Source of the DNA: Mariniphaga anaerophila
Lineage (GTDB): Bacteria; Bacteroidota; Bacteroidia; Bacteroidales; Prolixibacteraceae
Assembly (NCBI RefSeq): GCF_900129025.1
Contig: NZ_FQUM01000006.1
Coordinates: 1 to 64,000, forward strand
Length of the DNA: 64,000 nt
Direction of reading: 5' to 3'
This document shows positions 26,533-36,197 of this stretch, one piece after another. The notes under the pieces were generated by a model, which saw only the letters and a list, made by a program, of their open reading frames with translations, did not search any database and was not told the DNA's origin. Each line of letters begins with the position of its first letter. Position 1 is the first letter of the stretch. A program made the translations under genes and the position numbers.

Positions 26533-27189
26533 ATGAAACAGATAATTACACTTATTTCTGCTGCTACGCTGTTATTTACCTGCTCGCCCATCAATAAAAT
26601 AATAACCGTAAACGACGAATTTAAAAATGAAAAAAGCATTCGGCTTATCCAGTACCTCAAAGGATATTCTGACGAAGGCCCGGAAAGAATTGGAGGGTTA
26701 GACTACTGGGTAACTGTAAAAACAGTTTATTCAAAACCGGAAAACCAGGAAGGAATCGTTACGGCAGAATTCACCATAAAAACCGAATCCCGTCCTGAAG
26801 AACTCGATTCACTCATATTTCTGGAAGTAGACCAGACAAAGTATAAACTTTACTCGCACGAATATGCTTCGCGCCACGTTGTGAACCGCTCCACTTCCTC
26901 AAGCATTACCACTTCGATTGAAAAAGAAGACGACGAAGATGAGAGCAAAGACACCGAAAAAACTTCTACCACAACACAAGTCACAACAAGTGATGTAACC
27001 TTGCAGATTATGAAGCGAACCGTCGAAATCCCACGCGACATTTGGCACGAAATCAGCCGGATGCAACAAATCAGGCTCCGCCTGTACATTGCAACCGAAG
27101 GCATCACTGTTCATTTCAGTTCTAAAGACCGACGCAAGTTTGCAGAACTATTCCAGGAAATAAATAAGTTTGAAAGAGCCGAACCTTAG
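26533..27189 (+). CDS. putative lipoprotein of unknown function
   Basis: The 218-residue product starts with a lipoprotein signal ending at LLFTC, so Cys17 is probably lipidated. The rest is predicted mixed alpha/beta, with a Ser/Thr- and acid-rich low-complexity linker in the middle (runs of S and T, then EKEDDEDESKD). It has no family I recognise. Its start codon abuts copy 2 of the repeated leader, which suggests shared control with pyrC and the lipoprotein at 42727. It converges on the AmpG-like gene with seven bases between the stops. Confidence 0.65.
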   Translation: MKQIITLISAATLLFTCSPINKIITVNDEFKNEKSIRLIQYLKGYSDEGPERIGGLDYWVTVKTVYSKPENQEGIVTAEFTIKTESRPEELDSLIFLEVDQTKYKLYSHEYASRHVVNRSTSSSITTSIEKEDDEDESKDTEKTSTTTQVTTSDVTLQIMKRTVEIPRDIWHEISRMQQIRLRLYIATEGITVHFSSKDRRKFAELFQEINKFERAEP

Positions 27190-27196
27190 TAGCGAT

Positions 27197-28483
27197 CTAC
27201 TCTTTTCCGTTTTTCATTCCGAATTTCGGATCGTACTTTAAATAATTAATGATTACAAATCCGGGAATGGTACAAATCATCACCCAAATAAAAAAGTACT
27301 TGTATCCTAAAAATTCCTGAATCAAGCCGCTAACCATCCCCGGCAGCATCATTCCGAGCGCCATAAAACCGGTACAAAGTGCGTAGTGCGCAGTTTTGTG
27401 TTTTCCGTCGGACAAATAAATCAGGTAAAGCATAAAAGCGGTAAACCCGAAACCGTACCCAAACTGTTCAATAATTACTGAGCCGGTTACAATCCACAAA
27501 CTCTGCGGCTGCACAAAAGCAAGAAAAACATACATCAGGTTTGGCAGATTCATGGCAAATACCATGGGCAGCATCCAGTGCTTAAGCCCGTTGCGCGAAA
27601 CCACAATCCCGCCCAAAATTCCGCCTAGCGTAAGAGCAATCATCCCCGCAGTTCCGTAAACAAACCCAATATTACTGGTGGTAAGTCCCAGCCCGCCAAC
27701 TTCCGGGTCGTCCAATAAAAATGGCGAGGCCAGTTTCACCAATTGTGCTTCTCCCAGCCTGAAAATCAGAATAAACAGCAGCGAAAGAACTATCCCGTCT
27801 TTCTTAAAGAAACTCACGAAAGTCTCCACGAAATCGGAAAAAACCTGTTTAACTGATTTTGACTCTCTTTTTACATCAGACACTGGATATGGAAGGACAA
27901 ACAGGTGCCAGATAAAAAAAGCCAGGAAAAGTGCTGCAAAAACAAAAAAAGTAATGCTCCACGCCCACTGGTTGTTTCCTCCGGCAATATTTTCCATTTC
28001 GCCGGCAAGAATAACCAGCGGCCCCTGCCCCGCCAGCATGGCAAAACGGTAAAACGTATTTCGAATTCCCACAAAAAATGCCTGATCGTGTTTGGTAAGC
28101 CCCAGCATATAAAACCCGTCGGCGGCTATGTCGTGTGTTGCAGAAGAAAACGCCATCAGCCAAAAGAATGCGAGCGAGTACTGAAAAAACTTTCCGCCCG
28201 GCAAAGTGAAAGCAACCCCGGCCAGCGCTGCTCCAATAAGCAACTGCATGGCCACAATCCAGTAGCGCTTTGTTTTTAATATTTCCACAATCGGGCTCCA
28301 AAGCGGCTTAATTACCCAGGGCAAATAAAGCCAACTGGTGTACAAAGCAATATCAGTATTGGAAATATCGAGCCGTTTGTACATAATAACCGAAACGGTC
28401 ATCACAAAAACGTATGGAAGTCCTTCTGCAAAATAGAGTGAAGGAATCCAGAACCAGGGGTTGCGGGTTGTTGGCTTTGACAT
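27197..28483 (-). CDS. MFS transporter, AmpG-like permease
   Basis: The 428-residue protein has about twelve hydrophobic helices. The start NPWFWIPSLYFAEGLPYVFV and the TSWLYLPWVIKPLWSPIVE segment are characteristic of AmpG-type permeases. In E. coli AmpG imports anhydro-muropeptides for peptidoglycan recycling; Bacteroidota relatives are poorly characterised. It starts two bases after the GH9-NodB gene stops, so both are in one transcript. This suggests uptake of an amino-sugar oligosaccharide released by that enzyme (inference). Confidence 0.85.
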   Translation of the reverse strand: MSKPTTRNPWFWIPSLYFAEGLPYVFVMTVSVIMYKRLDISNTDIALYTSWLYLPWVIKPLWSPIVEILKTKRYWIVAMQLLIGAALAGVAFTLPGGKFFQYSLAFFWLMAFSSATHDIAADGFYMLGLTKHDQAFFVGIRNTFYRFAMLAGQGPLVILAGEMENIAGGNNQWAWSITFFVFAALFLAFFIWHLFVLPYPVSDVKRESKSVKQVFSDFVETFVSFFKKDGIVLSLLFILIFRLGEAQLVKLASPFLLDDPEVGGLGLTTSNIGFVYGTAGMIALTLGGILGGIVVSRNGLKHWMLPMVFAMNLPNLMYVFLAFVQPQSLWIVTGSVIIEQFGYGFGFTAFMLYLIYLSDGKHKTAHYALCTGFMALGMMLPGMVSGLIQEFLGYKYFFIWVMICTIPGFVIINYLKYDPKFGMKNGKE

Positions 28484-28485
28484 AT

Positions 28486-30957
28486 TTACTGTTTTAATGA
28501 TTTAAATTGATATCCTCTGGAAGAAAAATGTCTGATAACATCTTCCAGAATCCGGTAAAATTTATCCTTGCGTTCGGGCGCTGTCCCGGGATGAATAAGC
28601 AAAACTGCTCCGTTTAACCCGGCAGAATGTGTCTGTTCGTATTGCAACAAATCTCTGTAAATTTTTACGGAGGATTTATAACTTTTCATCGAAGGAGTTG
28701 TATAATCTGCATTGGTTCCTGTTCCCGGTGTAAAATTAACCACATCGAGTCCCAAATTGCGGCACCAGTCTACAATCTGCCGGTTATACCATTCATACGG
28801 CGGCATAAAATACGTGGCATCTCCGGGCTTCACACCATATTTTTCCAGCTCGGCGAAATTGCTTCTTAAATCGCTTTCAAACTCATCGAACGATACCAGC
28901 AAAGAGTCCCGGGTTTCCCAATCACAGTAAAGCAAGTGCCCGTCGGAGTGTGCCCCGACGTAGTGCCCGCCATCCACAACCGTGCTGATTATTCCGTTGA
29001 ATTCTGGCATTCTCAGAAAATTTCCCGTAAAAAAGAAAGAACCTTTGATGTTGTGTTTCTCCAAAACCTGCAAAATATGTTTGCCACCTTCAAATCGCGA
29101 GTCGGCAGTAAAAGCCAGGTAGATGTTCTTCTCATCAGGGTTGATCCGAACAATTGCGCCTTGCAAATCTTTCACAATTGCAGTTTGTTTTGCCATTTTT
29201 TTGCCATCATTTTCCAGAGAGGCCAGGTAAAAACTGAGGCTTGCTGTACCATCCAGCGTTGGTTCGTTGGTAGAATAGTCGCCAATATCGTCGTGATAAA
29301 CTGCAATGCCCTTATTAAAATCTGCATATTCATCCGGATTTTGCAGCACCATTCCAATTTGGTTCTTATTGCGATTAGCATCAATGGGGCCGTCAACGAG
29401 GCCGCCGGGAGTGATGTCTCCCAGCAAAACGGTGTACGATGAGTGCGGCAGCACAGGCGAATCTGCAGCACCGGGCAGCCCGCAAATCATTGCTGTTCCC
29501 CATGGATTGCAGCCAAACAACCAATCGCGAAGAGCAGCCTCCAATTCGACAAACGCATCGTTGCCGGTTTGATCTCGATACAACAGTGCCTGCGTTATTG
29601 CTGCGGCAACCAAATTGTTTGAGCACCACAAAAACGGCAGCCCATTAAAAAACGGATCTTCCTTTCCACGCTCAAAAAGAAGTTGCAGGCCGGTTTTATA
29701 AAAATCCGCAAAATCTTCCTTGCGGTTCTCCATCATAAAATAGTGTCCCAAATTGATAAACGGATAAGATTCGTAATGCCCGGCGGTATCATTTTTTATC
29801 CACGGACTCACCGGTTCCTGCTTCCCCCAGTATTCAGCTTCGCCTAAATAGTGCTGGTTACCTGTAAGCTTGTACAGTTGCGTTGCTGCCAGCTCCAGAT
29901 CATCGGCAAAATTGCTCTCCTCGTAAAAATAAGGCGAAACGTTGCATGCAGTTTGGGTAAAACCGGTGTCCGACAAGGCAAATTGCCAGGCGTCAACCGC
30001 TTTTTGTTCCATAAGCTCTGCCATTTCAGGGTCTGAGTTTTTAAAAACATCAGCACCCAATGCAAAGGCAGATGCAAATTTGCCGGCAGTGGAAGAAACT
30101 CCCGTGGTATTGTTCTTATACTTTGCCAGTCCCTGCGGCTTTCCGGTGACAAAATAGACCGGCCGATATTTCCCCAATCCGTAATCGGCAGGGTCATTAA
30201 CAGGAAGTCGAAAACCAACGTGGTCGCGGTCGTCAGCAATCTGGTTGTACATTTCTCCGGGCGCCGGATTCATTTTCAGCATCCACTGCAAACCCCACTT
30301 TATTTCATCTAAAATATCGGGAATACCGTTGGCGCCGTGTTCTCCGTTGGCATCGAAGTGGTCACCAAACGTTTCCGGGTATTTCTGATAGGCAAACATC
30401 ATCTGAAATATTGTATTTACTGATGTTGTTGAATATTGCAGATAATCGGTGGCATCGTGCCAGCCTCCGGCAACATCAATAAATTCGCCCGAGCGGGTAG
30501 GATGCTCGACAATAATACCATCGTGCAAATGACAGGAATCTTTTAAAAACGGATTGTAACCGCAACGTTGCTGCCGGATGTAATTGAGAATAAAATCGGC
30601 AGTTCCTTCAAACACATCTGCATTAATTCTGAAGTTCGGAGAGCGGGTATCGCCAACTTTCAAGTAGTACCCTCCTTCTTGTTGAAACCCGGAGAAATTC
30701 ATACGAAAAGCCGTCTTCATCCCCCATCGCACGGCATTCTTTATTTTTGTACTTCCCTCGAAAACAACTTCATCGGTAACAGCATTGTGCAACGAAAAAC
30801 CCTGAGCGGAAACTTCTTCATCGGACAAAAAAACAGCTACTTTTACCGACTGCGGCAGGTAGCCCAACTGGTTAATACGAATTACCCGAACTGCCCCGGC
30901 CAGGTTGGCCGAGAAAAGGAACAGGCTCAAAGCAAGCAGGAAAAATCTTAGTTTCAT
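28486..30957 (-). CDS. GH9 glycoside hydrolase fused to NodB-like polysaccharide deacetylase domain
   Basis: This secreted 823-residue enzyme has two predicted catalytic domains. A signal peptide ends near LAGA. Residues 22-110 form the N-terminal Ig-like CelD_N domain, and about 115-585 form the GH9 (alpha/alpha)6 barrel. The base motif GGWHDATDY is at 165-172 (Asp168, Asp171) and the acid motif DYSTNEPTLDGTA holds Glu565. Residues about 600-815 are NodB-like. HSDGH at 670-674 keeps both metal His, but the usual TFDDG is TADSR, so Asp619 is kept and the second Asp is Ser620. GH9 includes cellulases and glucosaminidases. Together with a deacetylase domain and an AmpG-like permease, a chitin- or peptidoglycan-derived substrate is plausible but unproven. 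Confidence 0.88.
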   Translation of the reverse strand: MKLRFFLLALSLFLFSANLAGAVRVIRINQLGYLPQSVKVAVFLSDEEVSAQGFSLHNAVTDEVVFEGSTKIKNAVRWGMKTAFRMNFSGFQQEGGYYLKVGDTRSPNFRINADVFEGTADFILNYIRQQRCGYNPFLKDSCHLHDGIIVEHPTRSGEFIDVAGGWHDATDYLQYSTTSVNTIFQMMFAYQKYPETFGDHFDANGEHGANGIPDILDEIKWGLQWMLKMNPAPGEMYNQIADDRDHVGFRLPVNDPADYGLGKYRPVYFVTGKPQGLAKYKNNTTGVSSTAGKFASAFALGADVFKNSDPEMAELMEQKAVDAWQFALSDTGFTQTACNVSPYFYEESNFADDLELAATQLYKLTGNQHYLGEAEYWGKQEPVSPWIKNDTAGHYESYPFINLGHYFMMENRKEDFADFYKTGLQLLFERGKEDPFFNGLPFLWCSNNLVAAAITQALLYRDQTGNDAFVELEAALRDWLFGCNPWGTAMICGLPGAADSPVLPHSSYTVLLGDITPGGLVDGPIDANRNKNQIGMVLQNPDEYADFNKGIAVYHDDIGDYSTNEPTLDGTASLSFYLASLENDGKKMAKQTAIVKDLQGAIVRINPDEKNIYLAFTADSRFEGGKHILQVLEKHNIKGSFFFTGNFLRMPEFNGIISTVVDGGHYVGAHSDGHLLYCDWETRDSLLVSFDEFESDLRSNFAELEKYGVKPGDATYFMPPYEWYNRQIVDWCRNLGLDVVNFTPGTGTNADYTTPSMKSYKSSVKIYRDLLQYEQTHSAGLNGAVLLIHPGTAPERKDKFYRILEDVIRHFSSRGYQFKSLKQ

Positions 30958-31034
30958 CGTATTTTAGTTTAGAAGAATTTTCTACCGAGCACCGTAATCA
31001 CGAAGGAATACAATTAAAACCGAATTTTCTATGA

Positions 31035-32369
31035 CTAATAATTCTTCTTCAATTCGGCTCCCTTAAAATAGTGATTTAAAATTTCGCTGTACGAATATCC
31101 CTTTTCCCCCATCACCGCAGCGCCAATCTGGCAAAGGCCAACGCCGTGTCCCCATCCGGCGCCGGTTAACACAAACTTTTGCGGAATGCCGTTTTTCTCA
31201 TTCAAATGATCCACCACAAAAGCAGAACTGTACAAATGCGATTCTGATAACCATTTACGAATTTCCAGCTCTTTTCCCACTGTAAGTGTCCGTTTTGTAC
31301 CATGGATTTTCAGCTTAATCAGGCGGGAAGAATGCCCGCGTTTTACCGGTTCCAGCTTAACAATTTCGCCAAAATCAATTCCCGAACGTTTTTTAATCAG
31401 CTCAGCCAGTTCCTGTTGCGAATATTCCACTTTCCAGCGGTAAAAGTCGGTTGTTTTCTGGTCAAAATCAGGCAGCACCTGCGAGAGAATTTTCTGATCG
31501 GTGGTGTTGCAAAAAGCATGAGGTTTGTTGCGAATCCACAACTCGGCCTCGTCTTCCTGCCGAAGATCGACACAAGTTGTTCCTCCGAATTCCGAATCTA
31601 CCACTTTGGTGAGGTAACGGTGGCGCACCGGCTCCCAAACATTCTCAAAATTCTCTGTTAATCCCCCACAACACTTAGAGAACCGCGCATCACAAATTTT
31701 CCCTTCATAAACAAGCACTTCTCCAAATGTTTCGTTCACTGCGGCTATCGCTTTTTCAGAATGAATTTTGGTAATTCCCTGGTAGCGCTGGCAGTGGTCA
31801 TCGGCGCAAACATCAAAAGTGGAATGGTCTTCGCGGTCGTACCAACGAATAATCTCCGTCTCTGTTTCCTCAGATGTACGGTAAATGCCACCACCCGATT
31901 TCAGCGACTCCGTTTTTTCAATTTGCGCCAGCAGCCAGCTCCTTGAAATAACGGCATGTGCTTTTAACAACTCCGGCGAACTGGTAGCGCTCATCTCCGA
32001 AGAAATTACGCTTTTAAGGTAATCTTCGAGGCCAACTACATTTATTGCACGAACTTTCTCATTTTCAGCAATGAGTTTCAGTTTTCCCTGAAACCGCTGG
32101 TTCTCGTTCTGTTCCCAATGAAATCCTACTCCAATAACTACATCACTGAGTTCAAAAAAAGAATTGTTGTCTTCCGGAGAAAGCAGTTGGCTGGCGGCCA
32201 TTTTTTCTCGGGCGGCCGAATACACCGCAAGCTGCCTGTTCTCAATAACAGCGCGGTACTTTCCGGCAGGCAAGCTTTCTTGTTTCTCTGATATAAAATT
32301 GCAGCCCAGCGCAAAATGCAGCTTTTCCAGAGCAACTATTCCTACTTCAATTTCAGGTTGAGTGTTCAT
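31035..32369 (-). CDS. SpoIID/LytB domain protein
   Basis: This 444-residue member of the SpoIID/LytB family acts on peptidoglycan (SpoIID is a lytic transglycosylase on denuded glycan). The core begins at about residue 115 with VVGLEDYLKSVISSEM and AHAVISRSWLL. It continues through CCGGLTENFENVW and ends with GAGWGHGVGLCQIGA. No signal peptide is visible, and the frame opens with a TTG two codons before ATG 32369, which I chose. The cytoplasmic-looking N-terminus is odd for a wall enzyme, although I recall Bacteroides homologues being similar. It lies 77 bases upstream of the GH9-NodB gene, so the three genes may form a wall-glycan locus. Confidence 0.85.
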   Translation of the reverse strand: MNTQPEIEVGIVALEKLHFALGCNFISEKQESLPAGKYRAVIENRQLAVYSAAREKMAASQLLSPEDNNSFFELSDVVIGVGFHWEQNENQRFQGKLKLIAENEKVRAINVVGLEDYLKSVISSEMSATSSPELLKAHAVISRSWLLAQIEKTESLKSGGGIYRTSEETETEIIRWYDREDHSTFDVCADDHCQRYQGITKIHSEKAIAAVNETFGEVLVYEGKICDARFSKCCGGLTENFENVWEPVRHRYLTKVVDSEFGGTTCVDLRQEDEAELWIRNKPHAFCNTTDQKILSQVLPDFDQKTTDFYRWKVEYSQQELAELIKKRSGIDFGEIVKLEPVKRGHSSRLIKLKIHGTKRTLTVGKELEIRKWLSESHLYSSAFVVDHLNEKNGIPQKFVLTGAGWGHGVGLCQIGAAVMGEKGYSYSEILNHYFKGAELKKNY

Positions 32370-32380
32370 GGTCAATTATT

Positions 32381-32869
32381 TTATAGTTCAATTCTTGTTA
32401 TTTTCGAAGCATCCTTACAATTCTCCAACAGTCGAACACTACTCTTTTTTAAAACCGGATGACTGAATCCGGGGGCAATTTCCACAAGCGGAACCAGAAC
32501 AAAAAGCCTTTCGGGAATATGAGGATGTGGTATTTTTAACTGTTCTGTGTCAACCACCATATTGTCGTAATACAAAATATCAATATCCATCTCACGCGAG
32601 GTGTAGTTCTCTTTCCTGGGTTTCCGTCCGAACCCTTTTTCAATGGTTTTAATTGACAAAAGAAGCTCTTCCGGTGCCAGTTCGGTTTTAATCTGAACAA
32701 CAATATTCCAGAAATTCTCCTCCGCATCGAAGCCCCAGGGCGGAGTTTCGTAAACTGACGATTTTTTAACAATGGCACCTAACTTATTCTCAATAATAAG
32801 TAGAACCTTTGTCAAATTATCCTGTTTATTTCCCAGGTTTCCGCCAATTCCTAAAAAAACATGGTGCAT
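32381..32869 (-). CDS. folK: 2-amino-4-hydroxy-6-hydroxymethyldihydropteridine diphosphokinase
   Basis: FolK transfers pyrophosphate from ATP to 6-hydroxymethyl-dihydropterin in folate synthesis. The 162-residue protein has the start FLGIGGNLGNK, YETPPWG, the signature REMDIDILYYDN carrying the Mg-binding aspartates, and IPHPHIPERLFVLVPL. It lies 11 bases ahead of the SpoIID gene on the same strand and diverges from sppA with 85 bases between start codons. Confidence 0.95.
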   Translation of the reverse strand: MHHVFLGIGGNLGNKQDNLTKVLLIIENKLGAIVKKSSVYETPPWGFDAEENFWNIVVQIKTELAPEELLLSIKTIEKGFGRKPRKENYTSREMDIDILYYDNMVVDTEQLKIPHPHIPERLFVLVPLVEIAPGFSHPVLKKSSVRLLENCKDASKITRIEL

Positions 32870-32876
32870 TGAGTAG

Positions 32877-32884
32877 TATATTTG
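32877..32884 (+). promoter_or_regulatory. candidate -7 box for sppA
   Basis: TATATTTG fits TAnnTTTG and lies 70 bases before the sppA ATG, in the divergent region shared with folK. Confidence 0.45.
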
Positions 32885-32954
32885 TAATTATTTGAGAGAT
32901 AAAATTACCCATCATTTACCAAATAACGGTAATGAAAATATAAATTCAAAAAGT

Positions 32955-34730
32955 ATGAAAGATTTTTTTAAGTATGTACTGGCAACAGTGGTTGGAATGG
33001 CTGCAATTTCAATCATTGGTCTTTTGCTGCTGTTTATGACAATTGGAATTTTGGTTTCTACCACAGAGAAAAAAGTTTCTGTGCAGGACAATTCCATGCT
33101 TGTGATTGATCTGGAACGCCAGATTGTTGACCGGGCTCCCAACGATCCTTTTCAGGATCTGGATATTCCGGGATTTCCGCAGCAAAAAACTATCGGGCTG
33201 GATAATATTACTGAATCTTTATCAAAAGCAATACACGACGACCGCATAAAAGGGATTTACCTTAAACTTTCGGCGGTTAACGGGGGAATGGCTTCTGTTG
33301 AAGAAATCAGAAATGCACTTATCGCTTTTAAAGACAGTTGCGACAAACCGGTTTATGCTTACGGCGACAGTTACGACCAAAAATCGTATTACCTGGCAAC
33401 AGTAGCCGATCAGGTTATTTTACATCCGCTCGGAACAGTAGATTTTAGAGGGCTTGGCGGAGAATTAATGTTTTACACCAAGGCGCTTGAAAAGTTGGGT
33501 GTTGAAATGCAGATTGTAAGACACGGAAAGTTTAAAGCTGCGGTTGAACCGTTTATGCTCGAAAAGATGAGCGAAGAAAACCGCGAACAACGCCTGGTTT
33601 ATATGGGCAGCCTTTGGAACCACATGCTGAATGGCATCTCAGGAGAAAGAAGTATTCCGGTTGAACAGTTGAATACTCTTGCTGACGAAGTACAAACGTT
33701 TAAACAAGGCAATAAAGCCGTAGAATCGGGATTGGTTGATGCCGCAAAATACAAAGATGAAGTTCTGGATGATTTGCGCGAAATTACAGGAATTGCCAAG
33801 AAAAAAGGAGTACCAATCATTAGTGCAACCAGCTACGCAGGTGTACCGGTTAAAGGAGCAGAAAAATCGTTCAGCCGGAATAAAATTGCGGTAATTTACG
33901 CCAGCGGCGATATTGGTATGTCAATGGGAAGCGGAGCAGCAATAATCGGCGACGAAGTTGGCAAGGAAATCCGTAAAGTAAGGCAGGACAGCTCGTACAA
34001 AGCCATTGTTTTCAGAGTGAATTCTCCCGGAGGAAGCGTTTTTGACTCGGAAGTAATCTGGCGTGAAGTAAAACTGGCCGCTGAAGAAAAAACAGTTGTT
34101 GTATCGTTTGGCGATGTTGCGGCTTCCGGCGGATACTACATTTCGTGTGCTGCCGACCAGATTGTTGCGCAGCCCAACACCATTACCGGTTCAATTGGTA
34201 TTTTCGGTATGATTCCCAATATGGGTGAATTATTGAACAAAAAACTGGGAATTACTACCGATGTGGTAAAAACCAACAAAAATTCAGACTTGTTGTCGAC
34301 AACCCGCCCAATGACCGCATACGAAAGAGACCTCATGCAGGAAACGATTGAAAGCGGTTACGACCTGTTTATTTCGCATGTTGCCGAAGGCAGGGGCATG
34401 ACCAAAGAACAGGTGGATGAAATAGGACAAGGCCGTGTTTGGAGTGGCGAGAATGCCAAAGAAATCGGGTTAGTTGACGAGTTTGGCGGATTGCAGGATG
34501 CCATTAACCTGGCTGCTGAAATTGAAGGATTAGAAAACTACCGCACTGTTTCGTTACCGGAGCAACTGGATCCTTTCCAGCAACTGCTTAAAACCGGCAG
34601 CGACAATGTACGTGCCCGGTTCCTGAAAAACGAATTAGGAGAAAAATACAAATATTACGAGTACCTGAAAAAAACATCTTCGATGGAAGGCATTTTTGCA
34701 CGCATGCCTTATGACTTGAATATTTACTAA
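32955..34730 (+). CDS. sppA: signal peptide peptidase SppA, 67K type
   Basis: This membrane-bound serine protease degrades cleaved signal peptides and misfolded membrane proteins. The 591-residue protein has one N-terminal transmembrane segment (VVGMAAISIIGLLLLFMTIG) and two tandem S49 domains, as in the E. coli 67K enzyme. The catalytic dyad is split: Lys192 in VRHGKFKAA of the first domain and Ser391 in GDVAASGGYY of the second. The frame is open 21 codons further upstream, but ATG 32955 puts the membrane anchor at the usual distance from the start. Confidence 0.93.
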   Translation: MKDFFKYVLATVVGMAAISIIGLLLLFMTIGILVSTTEKKVSVQDNSMLVIDLERQIVDRAPNDPFQDLDIPGFPQQKTIGLDNITESLSKAIHDDRIKGIYLKLSAVNGGMASVEEIRNALIAFKDSCDKPVYAYGDSYDQKSYYLATVADQVILHPLGTVDFRGLGGELMFYTKALEKLGVEMQIVRHGKFKAAVEPFMLEKMSEENREQRLVYMGSLWNHMLNGISGERSIPVEQLNTLADEVQTFKQGNKAVESGLVDAAKYKDEVLDDLREITGIAKKKGVPIISATSYAGVPVKGAEKSFSRNKIAVIYASGDIGMSMGSGAAIIGDEVGKEIRKVRQDSSYKAIVFRVNSPGGSVFDSEVIWREVKLAAEEKTVVVSFGDVAASGGYYISCAADQIVAQPNTITGSIGIFGMIPNMGELLNKKLGITTDVVKTNKNSDLLSTTRPMTAYERDLMQETIESGYDLFISHVAEGRGMTKEQVDEIGQGRVWSGENAKEIGLVDEFGGLQDAINLAAEIEGLENYRTVSLPEQLDPFQQLLKTGSDNVRARFLKNELGEKYKYYEYLKKTSSMEGIFARMPYDLNIY

Positions 34731-34874
34731 CATTCCCCGTGAATAAAAGTAGTGGCAGGCAATGTGGACTCATCAAGGCTTGCAGACTCATCAAACGGTA
34801 TAGCATTTTGATGAAAAGCCACCACATCATCTGCCTCTACTCATTATATAAAACACCCTTCGTCACAACGAAAA

Positions 34875-36173
34875 ATGAAAACGATTTTAACAATTTTGGC
34901 TATTACATTCCTTTGGGGATGTAACAAAAGCAGTAAAACAAACGAAACAACAGATCCTGATTGGGCACAAGCTGTAACTGCATTTAAAGAGCTTCAAGAA
35001 ACGCTGAAAAAAGAAAACGGAGAAACCTGGAATCATTCATTAGAAGGACCGCTGATTTTTGTAAACAGAGATACAAGAGCAATAATAGCCAACGAAAGCG
35101 ACAACTCCGGAGAACTGGTAAAACGAGAAAACCTTTTTGTAGGAAAACTTCCGGAGAATATTAACATTGCCAATACAGCATTTGACTGGAATGGAAAAAA
35201 ATGGACAATGGTTGCCTTTCCTCTTCCTGACACAAAAGAAAAACGATTGAATTTACTGATTCACGAATCCTTTCACCGAATTCAGCCTGCAATAGGCTTT
35301 GGTTCTTTAGCTGAAATTCAAAGTGTTCATCTGGATTCTAAAAATGGACGAGTTTGGTTAAAGCTGGAACTTGAGGCGTTGAAAAAAGCATTAGATTCAA
35401 ATGAACCTGAAATTCATATAAAAAACGCATTGCTTTTCAGGCAACATCGCTATCAGAGTTTTCCTGATGCTAAACAGGCAGAAAACTCACTGGAAATAAA
35501 TGAGGGACTGGCAGAATACACGGGGTCGATTCTAAGTAAACGAACAGATTCTGACTTGAAGAAACACTATATTTCTCAAATTGACTGGTTTTATACCTTG
35601 CCGGCATTTGTTCGTTCCTTTCCCTATTTTACAATTCCTGTTTACGGTTATTTTTTGCAAAAAACAGATAAAGGTTGGAATTTAAAGATTACGAAAGACA
35701 CTAATTTAACCGACTTTTTCACTGGTTTTTGGAATGTGGACTGTCAGGAATTGACAGACGACACCATCCTGGAAATTGGAAAGACGTACGGAATCGACTC
35801 AATTATTGAGAATGAAACCGAGCGGGAAAACAAGAAAGAAGAATTGAAAAACAGATACAAAAAGAAGTTTCTCAGCGATAGTGTTGTTGTTATAGGTTTA
35901 GAGGCTTTGAACCTAGGGTTCGACCCTTCTAACGTTATGCCGCTGGACTCATCGGGAACGGTTTATCCGAATTTAAGAGTTACTGACAACTGGGGAATAC
36001 TCGAAGTTGACAGTTGTGGTGCTCTGATTGGGCCTGCCTGGAATAAAGTAATAATTTCATATCCTGAATTAATAACAGATACATTAATATATGGGAAAGG
36101 GTGGAAATTAAAACTTAATCAATCATGGAGGTTAGATTTAGTTGATAAGAAATACATGGTAACCAAGGAATAA
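34875..36173 (+). CDS. putative zinc metallopeptidase lipoprotein (HExxH)
   Basis: This 432-residue lipoprotein has a lipobox at TFLWGC (Cys near 16). A gluzincin-like zinc site is visible: HESFH at residues 130-134 and, 76 residues later, NEGLAEYTG, where Glu210 or Glu214 could be the third ligand. The remainder is not a family I know. The C-terminal about 100 residues (VMPLDSSGTVYPNLRV onward) look like a beta domain, and a charged helix (ETERENKKEELKNRYKKK) links the two parts. It stands alone, 144 bases after sppA, and is followed by a strong terminator. Activity is inferred only from the motif spacing. Confidence 0.65.
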   Translation: MKTILTILAITFLWGCNKSSKTNETTDPDWAQAVTAFKELQETLKKENGETWNHSLEGPLIFVNRDTRAIIANESDNSGELVKRENLFVGKLPENINIANTAFDWNGKKWTMVAFPLPDTKEKRLNLLIHESFHRIQPAIGFGSLAEIQSVHLDSKNGRVWLKLELEALKKALDSNEPEIHIKNALLFRQHRYQSFPDAKQAENSLEINEGLAEYTGSILSKRTDSDLKKHYISQIDWFYTLPAFVRSFPYFTIPVYGYFLQKTDKGWNLKITKDTNLTDFFTGFWNVDCQELTDDTILEIGKTYGIDSIIENETERENKKEELKNRYKKKFLSDSVVVIGLEALNLGFDPSNVMPLDSSGTVYPNLRVTDNWGILEVDSCGALIGPAWNKVIISYPELITDTLIYGKGWKLKLNQSWRLDLVDKKYMVTKE

Positions 36174-36197
36174 CCAGCACGCATGAATCCCGAAAAA

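Noticed and set aside
28936-29442. Long plus-strand ORF of 168 codons opposite the GH9-NodB gene
   Set aside because: It is antisense to a clearly conserved enzyme and has no motif; it is a shadow of codon bias.
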